Shown: positions 25,488 through 34,386 of the stretch, piece by piece
How positions within the stretch are numbered: position 1 is the stretch's first letter
How the letters are laid out: each line of letters begins with the position of its first letter
NCBI GenBank assembly: GCA_030684395.1
Contig: JAUXTT010000033.1
Coordinates: 1-45,709, forward strand
Reading direction: 5' to 3'
From: Bacteroidota bacterium
GTDB lineage: Bacteria > Bacteroidota > Bacteroidia > B-17B0 > Aurantibacillaceae
Length of the DNA stretch: 45,709 nucleotides
Translations under genes and position numbers: made by a program
Notes under the pieces: generated by a model
What the model was told of the DNA's origin: nothing
What the model saw: the letters and a program-made list of their open reading frames with translations, nothing else
Databases searched by the model: none

Positions 25488-27956
25488 CTATTTCTTAATA
25501 ACGATCTTTTGTTTCACTACTTTGTTTGCAGTTACTCCACTAATGATATAAACACCATTACTCAAATCGCTGATTGTAACAGTATAATTATTTTTAGCAC
25601 TCAACTCAATAGTTTTAACTACTTGCCCTAATTCGTTATAAATAGTATAAGTACCTTCTGTTCTTGCTTTGATAACAAAAGTTCCTGTACTAGGATTAGG
25701 ATAAATATTTAATGCTTCAGTAGAAGCAACTTGTTGAGCAATACCCACAACTGTTACTAAAACGCAAGCAGATGTATCTGAACAAGAATTTTCAGTTACC
25801 ACTACCGCATAGTTACCTGTTACAGATGGAGAGAAAGACTGATTGGTTTCTCCGCCAATTACTGCACTTCCATTATCACAATCTAACCATTGGAATGTTC
25901 CGGAAGTAGCATTTGCACTAACAGTAGATCCAACCAAAGATGTTGAAACATCAATAACTCCATTTACTGTAAGGTCAGTTGTTACAATACTATCGCAACC
26001 ATTAACTGCGGCTGCAACCAAAGTATCAACATAAATACCTGTTGTGTTATGTGTAACTGTTCCAACAACTACTGATCCACCTGCGCAAAACACCAATGTT
26101 TGAGAACTTGTTACAGCAGGAGAAACAGTAAGATTAGTAGTAACCGTACTATCGCAGCCATTGGCCGCAGCACCGGTTAACACATCTGTAAATAAACCTG
26201 ATGTATTGTGAGTAATTGTTCCAACAACAACTGAATCTCCTGCACAAATAGTTAAAGTTTGTGAGGAAACAACTTGAGCGGGTTCACTGATAGTTAGGTA
26301 TACAGTATCCTTACATCCCTGAATATCTTCAACGTAAACTGAATAAAATCCCGGCAATAAGTTTGAAGTTGATGTGCCTGTCATACCATTACTCCATAAA
26401 TAAGAAACTGAGCCAATACCGCCTGTAGAAGTAACTGTTGCTGCTCCATCGTTTGATCCATAACAGCTTATATTTGTTGAGCCAACTAAAGAAGCTGCAA
26501 GGTTACAAACAATTCCAAAATTAGGTCTGATAACAAAAGGCTTAGCGAAACCTGCACCAAAATCTTCAGCGTTAGCCCAAGGCAACATTGGGCTTGTTGG
26601 CCAAGTTATCCACGTTCTGTTTGTAGTAAAGATCTCTGCAGTTTGAGCCAATGACAATGTACTATCAAACTCTACTGCTGTTACAGCATAGCGACCTGGT
26701 AATAAATTTATAGAACCACCATAAATATCAAGTGTATAAACACGTGCACTATCGTCAGGGTAAAGCAAAGTATCGGTACTTGCTATAATTGCGTTAGGAA
26801 CTCCGGCAACCATATCCCATATAACCGCTGCACATGGTTTTCCGGTATAACCTCTTGTATATGCCATAGTAACAGAAGTAAGTTCATCAGCAGTGATCAC
26901 TTCAAAATCCTGACCAATATACCCTCCGTTACCTGCTCCAATACCTAAACCACCGGTTATTGCATTCCAATCTCTTGCATATACGGTATCAGTGATAGTA
27001 AAATAATCCATCAGTGTATCATTTGAATTTAACTGATCTGTTTCTGTTGCACTGGTATAAAAAGTAACTGAGTAATCATCCACAACTGAAGGTGTAAAAG
27101 GTGCAACAGTAAAAGTACTTGTAGCGCCTGAAGCTAATCCTGCAGGAGCACTTGAAGCAGCATAAACACTTATGTTAGAGCTGTTTTTTACATTTACATT
27201 TAACATTACGTTGGTTAAAGCATTAACACCGTTATTTCTAATATCTCCTGAAAAATTCATAGGTGCCACCTGAGTAATAGGAATTAATGAATACTCAGTT
27301 ATTGTATCTGTAGAAACCAATTGCGCGTCAAAATTGATCATATTCTCTACGAGAATATCATCAATTAATAATAAAAACTTATCATTACTGGTATTTCTGA
27401 AACCTACATAAATTGATTGTCCTGCATAAGCAGATAAACTCAAATTCCTTGCAGTCCAAGCTGTATTTTCAGCGACTATAGAAAAAACCTGGGTTGAGTT
27501 TGTAAGCTGGTTTCCAATTACACCCGTTCCACCTGTTGGAGGTCCGCCTGCAGAAGTCATTATTCTTACTTCATAACCATCGGGATACAATGCGTCATAA
27601 GTAACTGCATTCCAACTTAGATTTGTATTAGCAGTGATAGGTCCAATGAGTGGCGTCCACATCCAGTCATCAGCAGCACCTGCAGGAGAATACCACGACG
27701 TGCTAAAAGCAGCTGAGTCTGCAACATTGAAGTTGAAGTCCTCTCTACGCTCCCATGCCTCATTTACATAAGACACCGAACCAGAAGGTGTTCTGTTATC
27801 TACGTTCATGATTAAAAATCCGGAAGGAAAAGCATAAGTTCCTGCCCCACCCGCTGTAGGACCCGGAATATTCTCAAAATTTTGAGAATAAAGAATCTGA
27901 CTTTGTGCACCATAAAAGGAAGTCAGTGTTAAAAAGGTAAGTAAGAGTTTTTTCAT
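25488..27956 (-). CDS. Secreted T9SS (type A) protein with choice-of-anchor/cleaved-adhesin and SprB-like domains
   Basis: An 822-residue protein. A signal peptide (MKKLLLTFLTLTSFYGAQSQ) is followed by a jelly-roll, cleaved-adhesin-like domain (about 20-210: YSQNFENIPG, W-T-P-L-I, YEVRIMTSAGG). A middle beta-rich region leads to a SprB-like repeat near 500-560 (SCYGSNDGAATVTSTGG ... YLWSNG). Two ~60-residue repeats with SVVVGT(I/V)THNT and NGCDS(T/I)VTT follow. The C-terminal ~80 residues are a type A sorting domain (LNIYPNPSTGTFVI ... GVYII, final KQKIVIKK). It should be exported by T9SS and processed at the surface. A -7 box lies upstream. The other three T9SS substrates here carry the type B signal. 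Confidence 0.9.
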   Translation of the reverse strand: MKKLLLTFLTLTSFYGAQSQILYSQNFENIPGPTAGGAGTYAFPSGFLIMNVDNRTPSGSVSYVNEAWERREDFNFNVADSAAFSTSWYSPAGAADDWMWTPLIGPITANTNLSWNAVTYDALYPDGYEVRIMTSAGGPPTGGTGVIGNQLTNSTQVFSIVAENTAWTARNLSLSAYAGQSIYVGFRNTSNDKFLLLIDDILVENMINFDAQLVSTDTITEYSLIPITQVAPMNFSGDIRNNGVNALTNVMLNVNVKNSSNISVYAASSAPAGLASGATSTFTVAPFTPSVVDDYSVTFYTSATETDQLNSNDTLMDYFTITDTVYARDWNAITGGLGIGAGNGGYIGQDFEVITADELTSVTMAYTRGYTGKPCAAVIWDMVAGVPNAIIASTDTLLYPDDSARVYTLDIYGGSINLLPGRYAVTAVEFDSTLSLAQTAEIFTTNRTWITWPTSPMLPWANAEDFGAGFAKPFVIRPNFGIVCNLAASLVGSTNISCYGSNDGAATVTSTGGIGSVSYLWSNGMTGTSTSNLLPGFYSVYVEDIQGCKDTVYLTISEPAQVVSSQTLTICAGDSVVVGTITHNTSGLFTDVLTGAAANGCDSTVTTNLTVSPAVTSSQTLVFCAGGSVVVGTVTHNTTGIYVDTLVAAAVNGCDSIVTTDLTVNGVIDVSTSLVGSTVSANATSGTFQWLDCDNGSAVIGGETNQSFSPSVTGNYAVVVTENSCSDTSACVLVTVVGIAQQVASTEALNIYPNPSTGTFVIKARTEGTYTIYNELGQVVKTIELSAKNNYTVTISDLSNGVYIISGVTANKVVKQKIVIKK

Positions 27957-27989
27957 AAGGTTTATCTTAGTTGTTTATATAATTGAACT

Positions 27990-27997
27990 CAAAAATA
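27990..27997 (-). promoter_or_regulatory. -7 box for the type A T9SS gene
   Basis: On the minus strand this reads TATTTTTG, an exact TAnnTTTG match, about 33 bases before the ATG at 27956. No TTG is at the -33 position. Confidence 0.4.
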
Positions 27998-27998
27998 A

Positions 27999-28526
27999 TT
28001 ATTTTTTTGGGTTTAGAAAGTTTTTCACCTCTAAATAATTCTTCTCCGTCAACGAAGTTATGTACGACTCAAGGCTTAATTTCTTTGGTACAAGCGTGTT
28101 AGGTTGATTAAGGGTTTGTGAATTAATTACAACAGTATCTTTTCTGAATTCAACAATTTGTTTTGATTGGGTATTTTCCAATACTAGGATTTCCTGTAAT
28201 CCAATGAATGGTTTTCCATCAGCAGTTTTTGCCCCACATCGTTCTGTAATGATAAATTCTGTTTTACTTACTATGTAGTGTGATTTTCCCAATGATTTAT
28301 TTTCCCTTATTTTAAATTTTTCAATTGAATTATCGGATGCCTTTGAGATTCTTGTTTTAAAAGTAGAATCGGTTTTTAATTCGGAAACAGCGGAAATTTT
28401 ACAGGAAGACCTGATTTTAACTTCCACGTTCTTTTCTCCTTTATAAAGGGCCAAACCTCCCTTTTCTTTCGATTTACAACAGATCAGTACAAATACACAC
28501 AAACATACGGGAATAACTTTCATCAT
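27999..28526 (-). CDS. Hypothetical small lipoprotein-like protein
   Basis: A 175-residue protein that I do not recognise. It starts with a hydrophobic segment ending in two cysteines and a charged run (VFVLICCKSKEKGG), which looks like a lipoprotein signal although the residues before the cysteine do not fit the lipobox well. The mature part is rich in lysine, serine and threonine with alternating strands and no catalytic motif. Two adjacent ATGs (28526 and 28523) are both possible. It is the upstream neighbour of the type A T9SS gene on the same strand, 42 bases apart, but that gene has its own -7 box inside the gap. The 189 bases on its other side hold no recognised feature. Confidence 0.65.
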   Translation of the reverse strand: MMKVIPVCLCVFVLICCKSKEKGGLALYKGEKNVEVKIRSSCKISAVSELKTDSTFKTRISKASDNSIEKFKIRENKSLGKSHYIVSKTEFIITERCGAKTADGKPFIGLQEILVLENTQSKQIVEFRKDTVVINSQTLNQPNTLVPKKLSLESYITSLTEKNYLEVKNFLNPKK

Positions 28527-28715
28527 CTAAAACGGGTTTTCTTCACAATATTACAACAAATTACTTTGCCTGCTTATCAAAAATGTCCCACTCAAGGTTG
28601 AACAGCAATCCATCGATTCCCTGAACCCTAATAATGAACATTTTTATTTTCGCGATTATTTGCTGTAGTATTTCAATTAGTATACATTTACTAAATCAAT
28701 TTAGTTTTTTATCAC

Positions 28716-31700
28716 ATGAAAACACTTTTTTGCATTCTTCTTATTTCCTTATCAGGCATCTGCTCTGCACAATGTACTTTTAGTCTTGGTTCCGATGTTA
28801 CCTATTGTCAGGGGCAAACAATAAATTCCACATTCAGCGCACCTGCCGGACAAGCATCTTATGCATGGAGCACAGGAGCAACTACTCAAAACATAACAGC
28901 TACTGCTGCAGGAGTATATACCTGCACCGTAACTTTATTGAGTGCCAATTTAGTAACCAATGGAAACTTCTCTTCGGGTAATACTGGCTTTTCAAGTTCT
29001 TATTCTGTTGGAGCGGGTGGTAGTTGGGGACCAATTTCTAATCCGGGCACCTATTATATAACAAACAATGCAAACTCAGCACACACCAATTTTCCGTCTT
29101 TTTCGGACCATGCAGGAAGTGGCAATATGATGGTATGCAATGGATCTGATATTGCCGGTACAAGTGTATGGTGCCAAAGTATAACGGTTACTCCGAATAC
29201 CAATTATAACTTTTCTGCCTGGGCTGCAACATGTGTAAGCGGAACAATGACAGAACTAGCCGACCTGCAGTTCTCTATTAACGGATCCTTAATTGGAAGT
29301 CAGTTTTCACCATCAATCAGCCCCGGAGTGTGGACACAATTTAATGCCACCTGGAATTCGGGAGCCAATACCACTGCTAACATTTGTATAGTAAATCAAA
29401 ACACTACTGCATCCGGAAATGATTTTGCACTGGATGATATTTTCTTTCAACAGGTGTGTACTGCTAATGATAATGTTTCCATCATTGTTAATCCACAACC
29501 AACAGTTACGGTTCCTACCAATACTACAGTTTGTAACGGAGCAACAATTCCGGCAACAGCATTTACAAGTACTCCTGTGGGTGCAACCTATACCTGGACC
29601 AATTCAAATACGGCAATCGGGCTTGCTGCAAATGGAGTTGGAGATATTTCTTCTTTTACGGCTTCAAATGCGGGATCAATAGCTATATCAGGAGTAATAA
29701 ATGTAATTCCTACATTAAACGGTTGTGTTGGTAATGCAACCAGTTATACCATAACAATAAACCCGACCCCTGTTTTAACTGCAGTTACAAGTCAAACTAT
29801 TTGCGTAAATAATTCTACCTCAACAATTAATTTCACAAGCACCCCTGCCAGTGCAAGTGTTAACTGGACCAACACCGATGCTACAATCGGATTAGCAGCA
29901 AGTGGTTCTGGCAACATCGCTCCTTTTGTTGGACAAAATAGTGGAGCAACTCCTGTAACGGGTTCTGTTTCTGTAACTCCAATTCTTAATTCATGCGTTG
30001 GGCTTCCGATCACATTTGATATTGTGGTAAGCCCCGGCCCTACTCTATCACCTGTAACCAGCCAAACAGTGTGTGAAGGAAATCCAACCACAGCGATTAC
30101 TTATGTAACAAATCCTCCCGGAATAACTACAGTTAACTGGACCAGCTCAAATACTGCAAACGGACTTGCTGCAAACGGAAGCGGAGATATTCCTTCATTC
30201 ACCGCTTCAAACGGAACAAATGCTTCTATCAGTTCAACAATAACAGCAACACCTTCCATTGGAACTTGTATCGGTAATCCGGAAACCTTCACAATAACTG
30301 TTGATCCTTCTCCTGTTTTAAATGCGGTTACAAGTCAAACTATTTGTGTAAGCAATAATACATCAATAATTAATTTCACAAGCAATCCATCAGGTGCAAT
30401 TGTTGACTGGACAAACTCTGATGCTGCCATAGGTCTTGCCGCAAACGGGAGTGGAGACATTTTATCATTTGCAGGGCAAAATGCCGGAGCGAATCCTTTA
30501 ACGGGAACTATTATTGCAACACCAACTCTCAATACCTGTGTTGGACAGTCCATCTCCTTTGATATTATTGTAAGCCCGGGACCAACATTATCAACTTTAG
30601 TAAATCAAACGGTTTGTGCAGGTACAGCAAGTAATCAGGTAACATTTGCTACTATCCCTGCGGGAATAGCAACTATTAATTGGACAAACTCTGATCCATC
30701 AATAGGCATTGGCGCATCAGGTATTGGAGACATAGCACCTTTTATTACTTCAAACGCAACAAGTAATTCAATTGATGCAGTTTTTAGTGCAATACCTTCT
30801 ATTGGAACCTGCGTCGGAAATCCGGTAACTTTTACAATAACGGTAAGCCCATCTCCAACAGTTACTCCTGTTACAAATACTACTGTCTGCAACACAAATA
30901 CCATTAATACGTCTTCTTTCACAGGCTCAGTTGGAGCGACATTCAGCTGGACTAACTCTAATACTAACATTGGACTCGCTGCAAACGGAAACGGAAACTA
31001 CACTTCTTTCACAGTAAATAATATTTCGACTACTCCCGAAATTGCTACCATTACTGTTACCCCAGGTTTGAATGGTTGTATAGGAGCTCCGATAAATTAC
31101 CTGATCACCATTAATCCAACTCCTGTTCCTCCGTTAACAAGTAATGTTTCTCCTTATTGTTTAAATGAAAGTGCTGTCCCCTTAATTGCAACACCAGGCA
31201 CAGGAGGTTCTTTACTGTGGTGGGGAACAAACGCTGCGGGAGGAACATCGAGTGTGACAGCAACAACACCTTTAACCAATACGGTTGGTACAACAATTTA
31301 TTATGTATCGCAAATTATAAATGGATGTGAGAGTCCTAGGGCACCAATTACTGTCACCGTTAGTACTTTACCAAGTATTACAGATCCATCCGACATAATT
31401 GTTTGTTCAGGTGCAAACGTTCCTGTACAAAATTTTGTAAGCAATCCTGTGGGTGCAACAATTAACTGGGCAAATACAAACGCAACGATTGGATTAGCTG
31501 CTAACGGAACCGGAAATGTACCTTCATTCAATTCTGCAAATTCCGGATCAAGCGCTGTTACTTCCATCATTACTGTTACTCCAAACATTGGGACCTGCTT
31601 TGGAACTCCGATAACTTATTCTGTAACCGTTAACCCAATTCCGATAGCCATTGTAAATAATGTTACTGCCTGTAATAATACAACTGTAGCAAACATTAAC

Positions 31701-32930
31701 TGGAGTAGTACCCCCGTTGGCAGCGTTTATACCTGGACAAATACTAACAGCAGCATTGGTGTAGCTTCTTCCGGAACTTCTTCCATAAATTCATTCACAG
31801 CTATAAATTCAAATTCAGTGGCAGTGAATGCAACGGTAAATGTTACCCCAACTTTAAACGGTTGTGTAGGACCTCCTTCTTCTTTCACTATTACTGTAAA
31901 TCCTACTCCAGCGGCTCCTAATACATCAAACAATAGTTACTGTAAAAACGATGTTGCCTCAGCTCTTAGCCCGAGTGGCGCAGGTTATTTATGGTATACA
32001 ACATCCGTTGGAGGTATAGGAACAACAAGCGCTCCAACACCTTCAACTTCACTGATTGGAACAAACTCTTACTATGTTTCTCAAACAGTAAATGGATGCG
32101 AAGGTTCACGTTCAACTGTTACAATTACAATAAACAATTTACCTTCAGCAACACTCGCAACGGTTAGTCCTAAATGCCCGCCTTTGCTTACGGATTTGGC
32201 ATTATCAACGACTGACAATTTAGTATCATATAATTGGGTTTTAGGAGATGGAAGTACTTTTTCGGGAAATGATACCGTTAAAAATCATACTTATTCTACT
32301 TCCGGAAATTACAACGTTTCGGTAACCGTTACTGATAATAACAATTGTGAAAACATACTTACATTCCCAAGTGCTGTGGTAGTATTTGAAGTTCCCGAAG
32401 CACAATTCAGTTATGGCCCTCAACCAACAACACTTCTTGATCCTATCATCAACTTTTCAAATATTTCAATTGGGACAAGGCCTTTGGCTTATCAGTGGAA
32501 TTTCGGTACCGAACCCGGAACTTATGTTACTAGTGAAAACCCGTCATATACTTATGAAACGGCCGGAGAATATGTTGTTCAGTTGATCACTACAAACGGA
32601 TTTGGCTGCCGGGATACCACTTACAAAACAGTTGTAATAGAAAATGATATTGTTATTTATGTTCCAAATTCCTTTACTCCTAATGGCGATGGAGTGAATG
32701 AAAGTTTTTATGCACAAGGTATTGGGATTGATGAAAAAGATTTTAGCATGATGATATTTAACAGATGGGGAGAAAAAATATTTCAATCACAAAGTCTAAG
32801 CGAAGTGTGGACAGGAAAAGTAAATGACAAGCCTCTTGTTGATAACGAAACTTTTATTTGGAAAATCATCTACAGAAGTGGGACAGGCGATAAACTGGTA
32901 AAGTCGGGGCATGTAACGCTAGTTAAATAA
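28716..32930 (+). CDS. Giant secreted T9SS (type B) protein with PKD-like and Ig-like repeats
   Basis: A 1404-residue protein. After a signal peptide (MKTLFCILLISLSGICSAQ) comes a short YAWSTGATTQN module, then a carbohydrate-binding-like jelly-roll (about 80-250: LVTNGNFSSGNTGF ... W-CQSITVTPNTNYNFSAWA). Eight ~90-residue PKD-like modules follow, each with (V/I)C near the start, WTN in the middle, IGLAANG and a C(V/I)G close, with two Ig-like modules inserted (Y-C-x-N ... YYVSQ(I/T)(I/V)NGCE). Two classical PKD domains and a type B sorting domain (IYVPNSFTPNGDGVNESF, FNRWGEKIFQS) end it. No enzyme motif was seen; a filamentous surface adhesin is likely. Confidence 0.9.
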   Translation: MKTLFCILLISLSGICSAQCTFSLGSDVTYCQGQTINSTFSAPAGQASYAWSTGATTQNITATAAGVYTCTVTLLSANLVTNGNFSSGNTGFSSSYSVGAGGSWGPISNPGTYYITNNANSAHTNFPSFSDHAGSGNMMVCNGSDIAGTSVWCQSITVTPNTNYNFSAWAATCVSGTMTELADLQFSINGSLIGSQFSPSISPGVWTQFNATWNSGANTTANICIVNQNTTASGNDFALDDIFFQQVCTANDNVSIIVNPQPTVTVPTNTTVCNGATIPATAFTSTPVGATYTWTNSNTAIGLAANGVGDISSFTASNAGSIAISGVINVIPTLNGCVGNATSYTITINPTPVLTAVTSQTICVNNSTSTINFTSTPASASVNWTNTDATIGLAASGSGNIAPFVGQNSGATPVTGSVSVTPILNSCVGLPITFDIVVSPGPTLSPVTSQTVCEGNPTTAITYVTNPPGITTVNWTSSNTANGLAANGSGDIPSFTASNGTNASISSTITATPSIGTCIGNPETFTITVDPSPVLNAVTSQTICVSNNTSIINFTSNPSGAIVDWTNSDAAIGLAANGSGDILSFAGQNAGANPLTGTIIATPTLNTCVGQSISFDIIVSPGPTLSTLVNQTVCAGTASNQVTFATIPAGIATINWTNSDPSIGIGASGIGDIAPFITSNATSNSIDAVFSAIPSIGTCVGNPVTFTITVSPSPTVTPVTNTTVCNTNTINTSSFTGSVGATFSWTNSNTNIGLAANGNGNYTSFTVNNISTTPEIATITVTPGLNGCIGAPINYLITINPTPVPPLTSNVSPYCLNESAVPLIATPGTGGSLLWWGTNAAGGTSSVTATTPLTNTVGTTIYYVSQIINGCESPRAPITVTVSTLPSITDPSDIIVCSGANVPVQNFVSNPVGATINWANTNATIGLAANGTGNVPSFNSANSGSSAVTSIITVTPNIGTCFGTPITYSVTVNPIPIAIVNNVTACNNTTVANINWSSTPVGSVYTWTNTNSSIGVASSGTSSINSFTAINSNSVAVNATVNVTPTLNGCVGPPSSFTITVNPTPAAPNTSNNSYCKNDVASALSPSGAGYLWYTTSVGGIGTTSAPTPSTSLIGTNSYYVSQTVNGCEGSRSTVTITINNLPSATLATVSPKCPPLLTDLALSTTDNLVSYNWVLGDGSTFSGNDTVKNHTYSTSGNYNVSVTVTDNNNCENILTFPSAVVVFEVPEAQFSYGPQPTTLLDPIINFSNISIGTRPLAYQWNFGTEPGTYVTSENPSYTYETAGEYVVQLITTNGFGCRDTTYKTVVIENDIVIYVPNSFTPNGDGVNESFYAQGIGIDEKDFSMMIFNRWGEKIFQSQSLSEVWTGKVNDKPLVDNETFIWKIIYRSGTGDKLVKSGHVTLVK
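29772..30857 (+). repeat. 543-bp two-module super-repeat
   Basis: Within the PKD-like region, module pairs 2+3 and 4+5 resemble each other more than adjacent modules do. The block starting GTTTTAA(C/A)TGC(A/G)GTTACAAG begins at 29772 and again at 30315, 543 bases (181 codons) later. Modules 2 and 4 share VTSQTICV and SPGPTL; modules 3 and 5 share INW or VNW after GI(A/T)T and a TITV-x-PSP end. Confidence 0.7.
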
Positions 32931-32945
32931 TTACTGCTTCAACTC

Positions 32946-32974
32946 TTGTACATCTATTTAATTATTTACTTTTG
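32946..32974 (+). promoter_or_regulatory. Promoter of pssA
   Basis: TTG at 32946-32948 and TACTTTTG at 32967-32974 are 18 bases apart, an exact match to the Bacteroidota TTG / TAnnTTTG promoter. The pssA ATG is 33 bases after the -7 box. Confidence 0.65.
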
Positions 32975-33006
32975 TGAACGGTTGATTATTCAATTGTTTA
33001 CAGAAA

Positions 33007-33834
33007 ATGAGTTTTATAAAACGAAATATTCCCAACGCCATAACCTGCGGAAATTTACTTTGCGGTTGTTTGGCAATTGTAAAAGCATTTGAAGGTGACT
33101 TAGTGTGGGCAGCATATTTAGTAGGTATTGCAGCAGTACTTGATTTTTTTGACGGCTTTGCTGCACGTTTATTAAAGGTAAGTTCACCTATTGGAAAAGA
33201 TCTGGATAGTTTGGCTGACATGGTGACTTTTGGGGTGGTGCCGGGTGTGGTGATGTTTCAGATGTTACGCTTTTCAATACTAGGAGGTTTAACCTTTTTT
33301 GAAATAAAACCTTCAACCCCGTATTTAAATTTCATCCCATACATAGCCTTTATAATTCCAATTTTTTCCGCAATAAGGCTTGCTAAATTTAACAATGACA
33401 CGAGACAATCAGACTCTTTCATTGGAGTGCCTACTCCTGCCAATGCAATTCTTATTTGTTCATTAACATTTAATGCTCTATATGTATATTCTGTAGACCA
33501 ACCTATTTCTGATGATTTGACCATTCGATCCAGTGCGAACTCTGTTTTATTAGGTTCCTTTACCGAATCTTTTTTTATGAAATACATTTTAAATAAGTAT
33601 TCCCTTATCACATTAACACTAATCATGTCCTTCCTTCTAGTTGCCGAACTACCACTGATAGCCCTTAAATTCAAAAACTTCAAATGGAAAGGAAATGAGA
33701 TCCGTTTTATTTTTCTTGGCGGGGCAGTAGTTTTATTAGCTACACTACAATTAGTTGGTATTCCTTTAGTAATCGTTTTTTACATCCTTATTTCTATCAT
33801 CAATAATTTATTAAACAAGAAAAAAACAACTTAG
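33007..33834 (+). CDS. pssA: CDP-diacylglycerol-serine O-phosphatidyltransferase
   Basis: A 275-residue integral membrane enzyme that makes phosphatidylserine from CDP-diacylglycerol and serine, the precursor of phosphatidylethanolamine. The CDP-alcohol phosphotransferase motif is complete: D49-G50-x2-A53-R54-x8-G63-x3-D67-x3-D71. It has about seven hydrophobic spans. NIPNAITCGNLLCG at 7-20 and the IFSAIRLAKFN segment are typical of PssA as opposed to PgsA. The usual partner psd is not here. Its stop codon lies inside a dispersed intergenic repeat. Confidence 0.95.
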   Translation: MSFIKRNIPNAITCGNLLCGCLAIVKAFEGDLVWAAYLVGIAAVLDFFDGFAARLLKVSSPIGKDLDSLADMVTFGVVPGVVMFQMLRFSILGGLTFFEIKPSTPYLNFIPYIAFIIPIFSAIRLAKFNNDTRQSDSFIGVPTPANAILICSLTFNALYVYSVDQPISDDLTIRSSANSVLLGSFTESFFMKYILNKYSLITLTLIMSFLLVAELPLIALKFKNFKWKGNEIRFIFLGGAVVLLATLQLVGIPLVIVFYILISIINNLLNKKKTT

Positions 33835-33872
33835 TGTTCCTTTGTGAAAACCTTTGCGCCCTTTGTGGTTAA
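33830..33872 (+). repeat. Dispersed intergenic repeat, copy 2
   Basis: CTTAGTG, 24 bases, then CTTTGTGGTTAA; the same blocks as at 12329-12370 (minus strand). CTTTGTG-like words recur inside it (CCTTTGTG, CCTTTGCG). It includes the last bases of pssA, so the repeat provides the stop codon. Confidence 0.55.
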
Positions 33873-33926
33873 ATTTATGTCGCAAACCCCATTTTCAACA
33901 ATCTACTAACAATACGCTCAACAAAA

Positions 33927-33956
33927 TTGCCATAATTGGCAGAATTAGTATATTCG
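33927..33956 (+). promoter_or_regulatory. Probable promoter of purS
   Basis: TTG at 33927-33929 and TATATTCG at 33949-33956 are 19 bases apart; the -7 box has one mismatch to TAnnTTTG. The 12-base word AGTATATTCGTA around it recurs upstream of metK at 34306-34317. Confidence 0.45.
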
Positions 33957-33978
33957 TACCCTCATTTTAAAACGCACG

Positions 33979-34233
33979 ATGAAGTTTATAGCAGAAATAG
34001 ATGTAATGCCTCTTAAAGCATTATTAGATCCACAAGGAAAAGCGGTTACAGGAAGTATGAAAAACTTAGGCTTACCTGAAATTGAAAACGTTCGTATTGG
34101 TAAACATATTACTTTGGAAGTAGAAGCTACAAGTAAAGAAGCCGCTCATGCAAAAGTAGATGATGCCTGCAAAAAATTACTTTGCAACCAAATTATGGAG
34201 TTCTACCAATTCGAAGTGGCAGAGGCTAAATAA
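33979..34233 (+). CDS. purS: Phosphoribosylformylglycinamidine synthase subunit PurS
   Basis: An 84-residue protein of the PurS family, the small dimeric subunit that bridges PurL and PurQ in the multi-subunit FGAM synthase of purine synthesis. Typical features are the opening strand KFIAEIDVMPLKALLDPQG, the central GLPEIENVRIGKHITLEVE and the helical end with CKKLLCNQIMEFYQFEV. Length is normal. purL and purQ are not next to it, as they often are in other phyla. It lies between pssA and metK on the same strand, with its own promoter. Confidence 0.92.
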   Translation: MKFIAEIDVMPLKALLDPQGKAVTGSMKNLGLPEIENVRIGKHITLEVEATSKEAAHAKVDDACKKLLCNQIMEFYQFEVAEAK

Positions 34234-34305
34234 ATCATTCCGAACAAGAATAATTTAATACGAATTGTTACGAACGTGCCAATGATAGCTCAACAAGTAA
34301 CAATA

Positions 34306-34381
34306 AGTATATTCGTAAAAAAATTCATATCAATTTGTACAAAACAATAAAATCATAAATCAACAATCTAAAATCATAAAT
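34306..34381 (+). promoter_or_regulatory. Leader region of metK with shared box and direct repeat
   Basis: AGTATATTCGTA (34306-34317) repeats the -7 region of purS. TAAAATCATAAAT occurs twice (34348-34360 and 34369-34381) and ends 5 bases before the metK ATG. No TTG is correctly spaced, and no SAM riboswitch fold was recognised in this 153-base gap. Confidence 0.35.
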
Positions 34382-34386
34382 TAAAA

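Noticed and set aside
28630-28790. A 49-codon frame starting upstream of the 1404-residue protein
   Set aside because: It overlaps the signal peptide of a clear gene in another frame and shows no recognisable protein features.
29313-31933. Several minus-strand open frames of 60-111 codons inside the 1404-residue gene
   Set aside because: They are mirror frames of the repeated PKD-like coding sequence, with the same periodicity and no signals of their own.
34234-34386. SAM riboswitch upstream of metK
   Set aside because: The leader is very AT-rich, made of short direct repeats, and has no GC-rich stem set matching any SAM riboswitch class I know.
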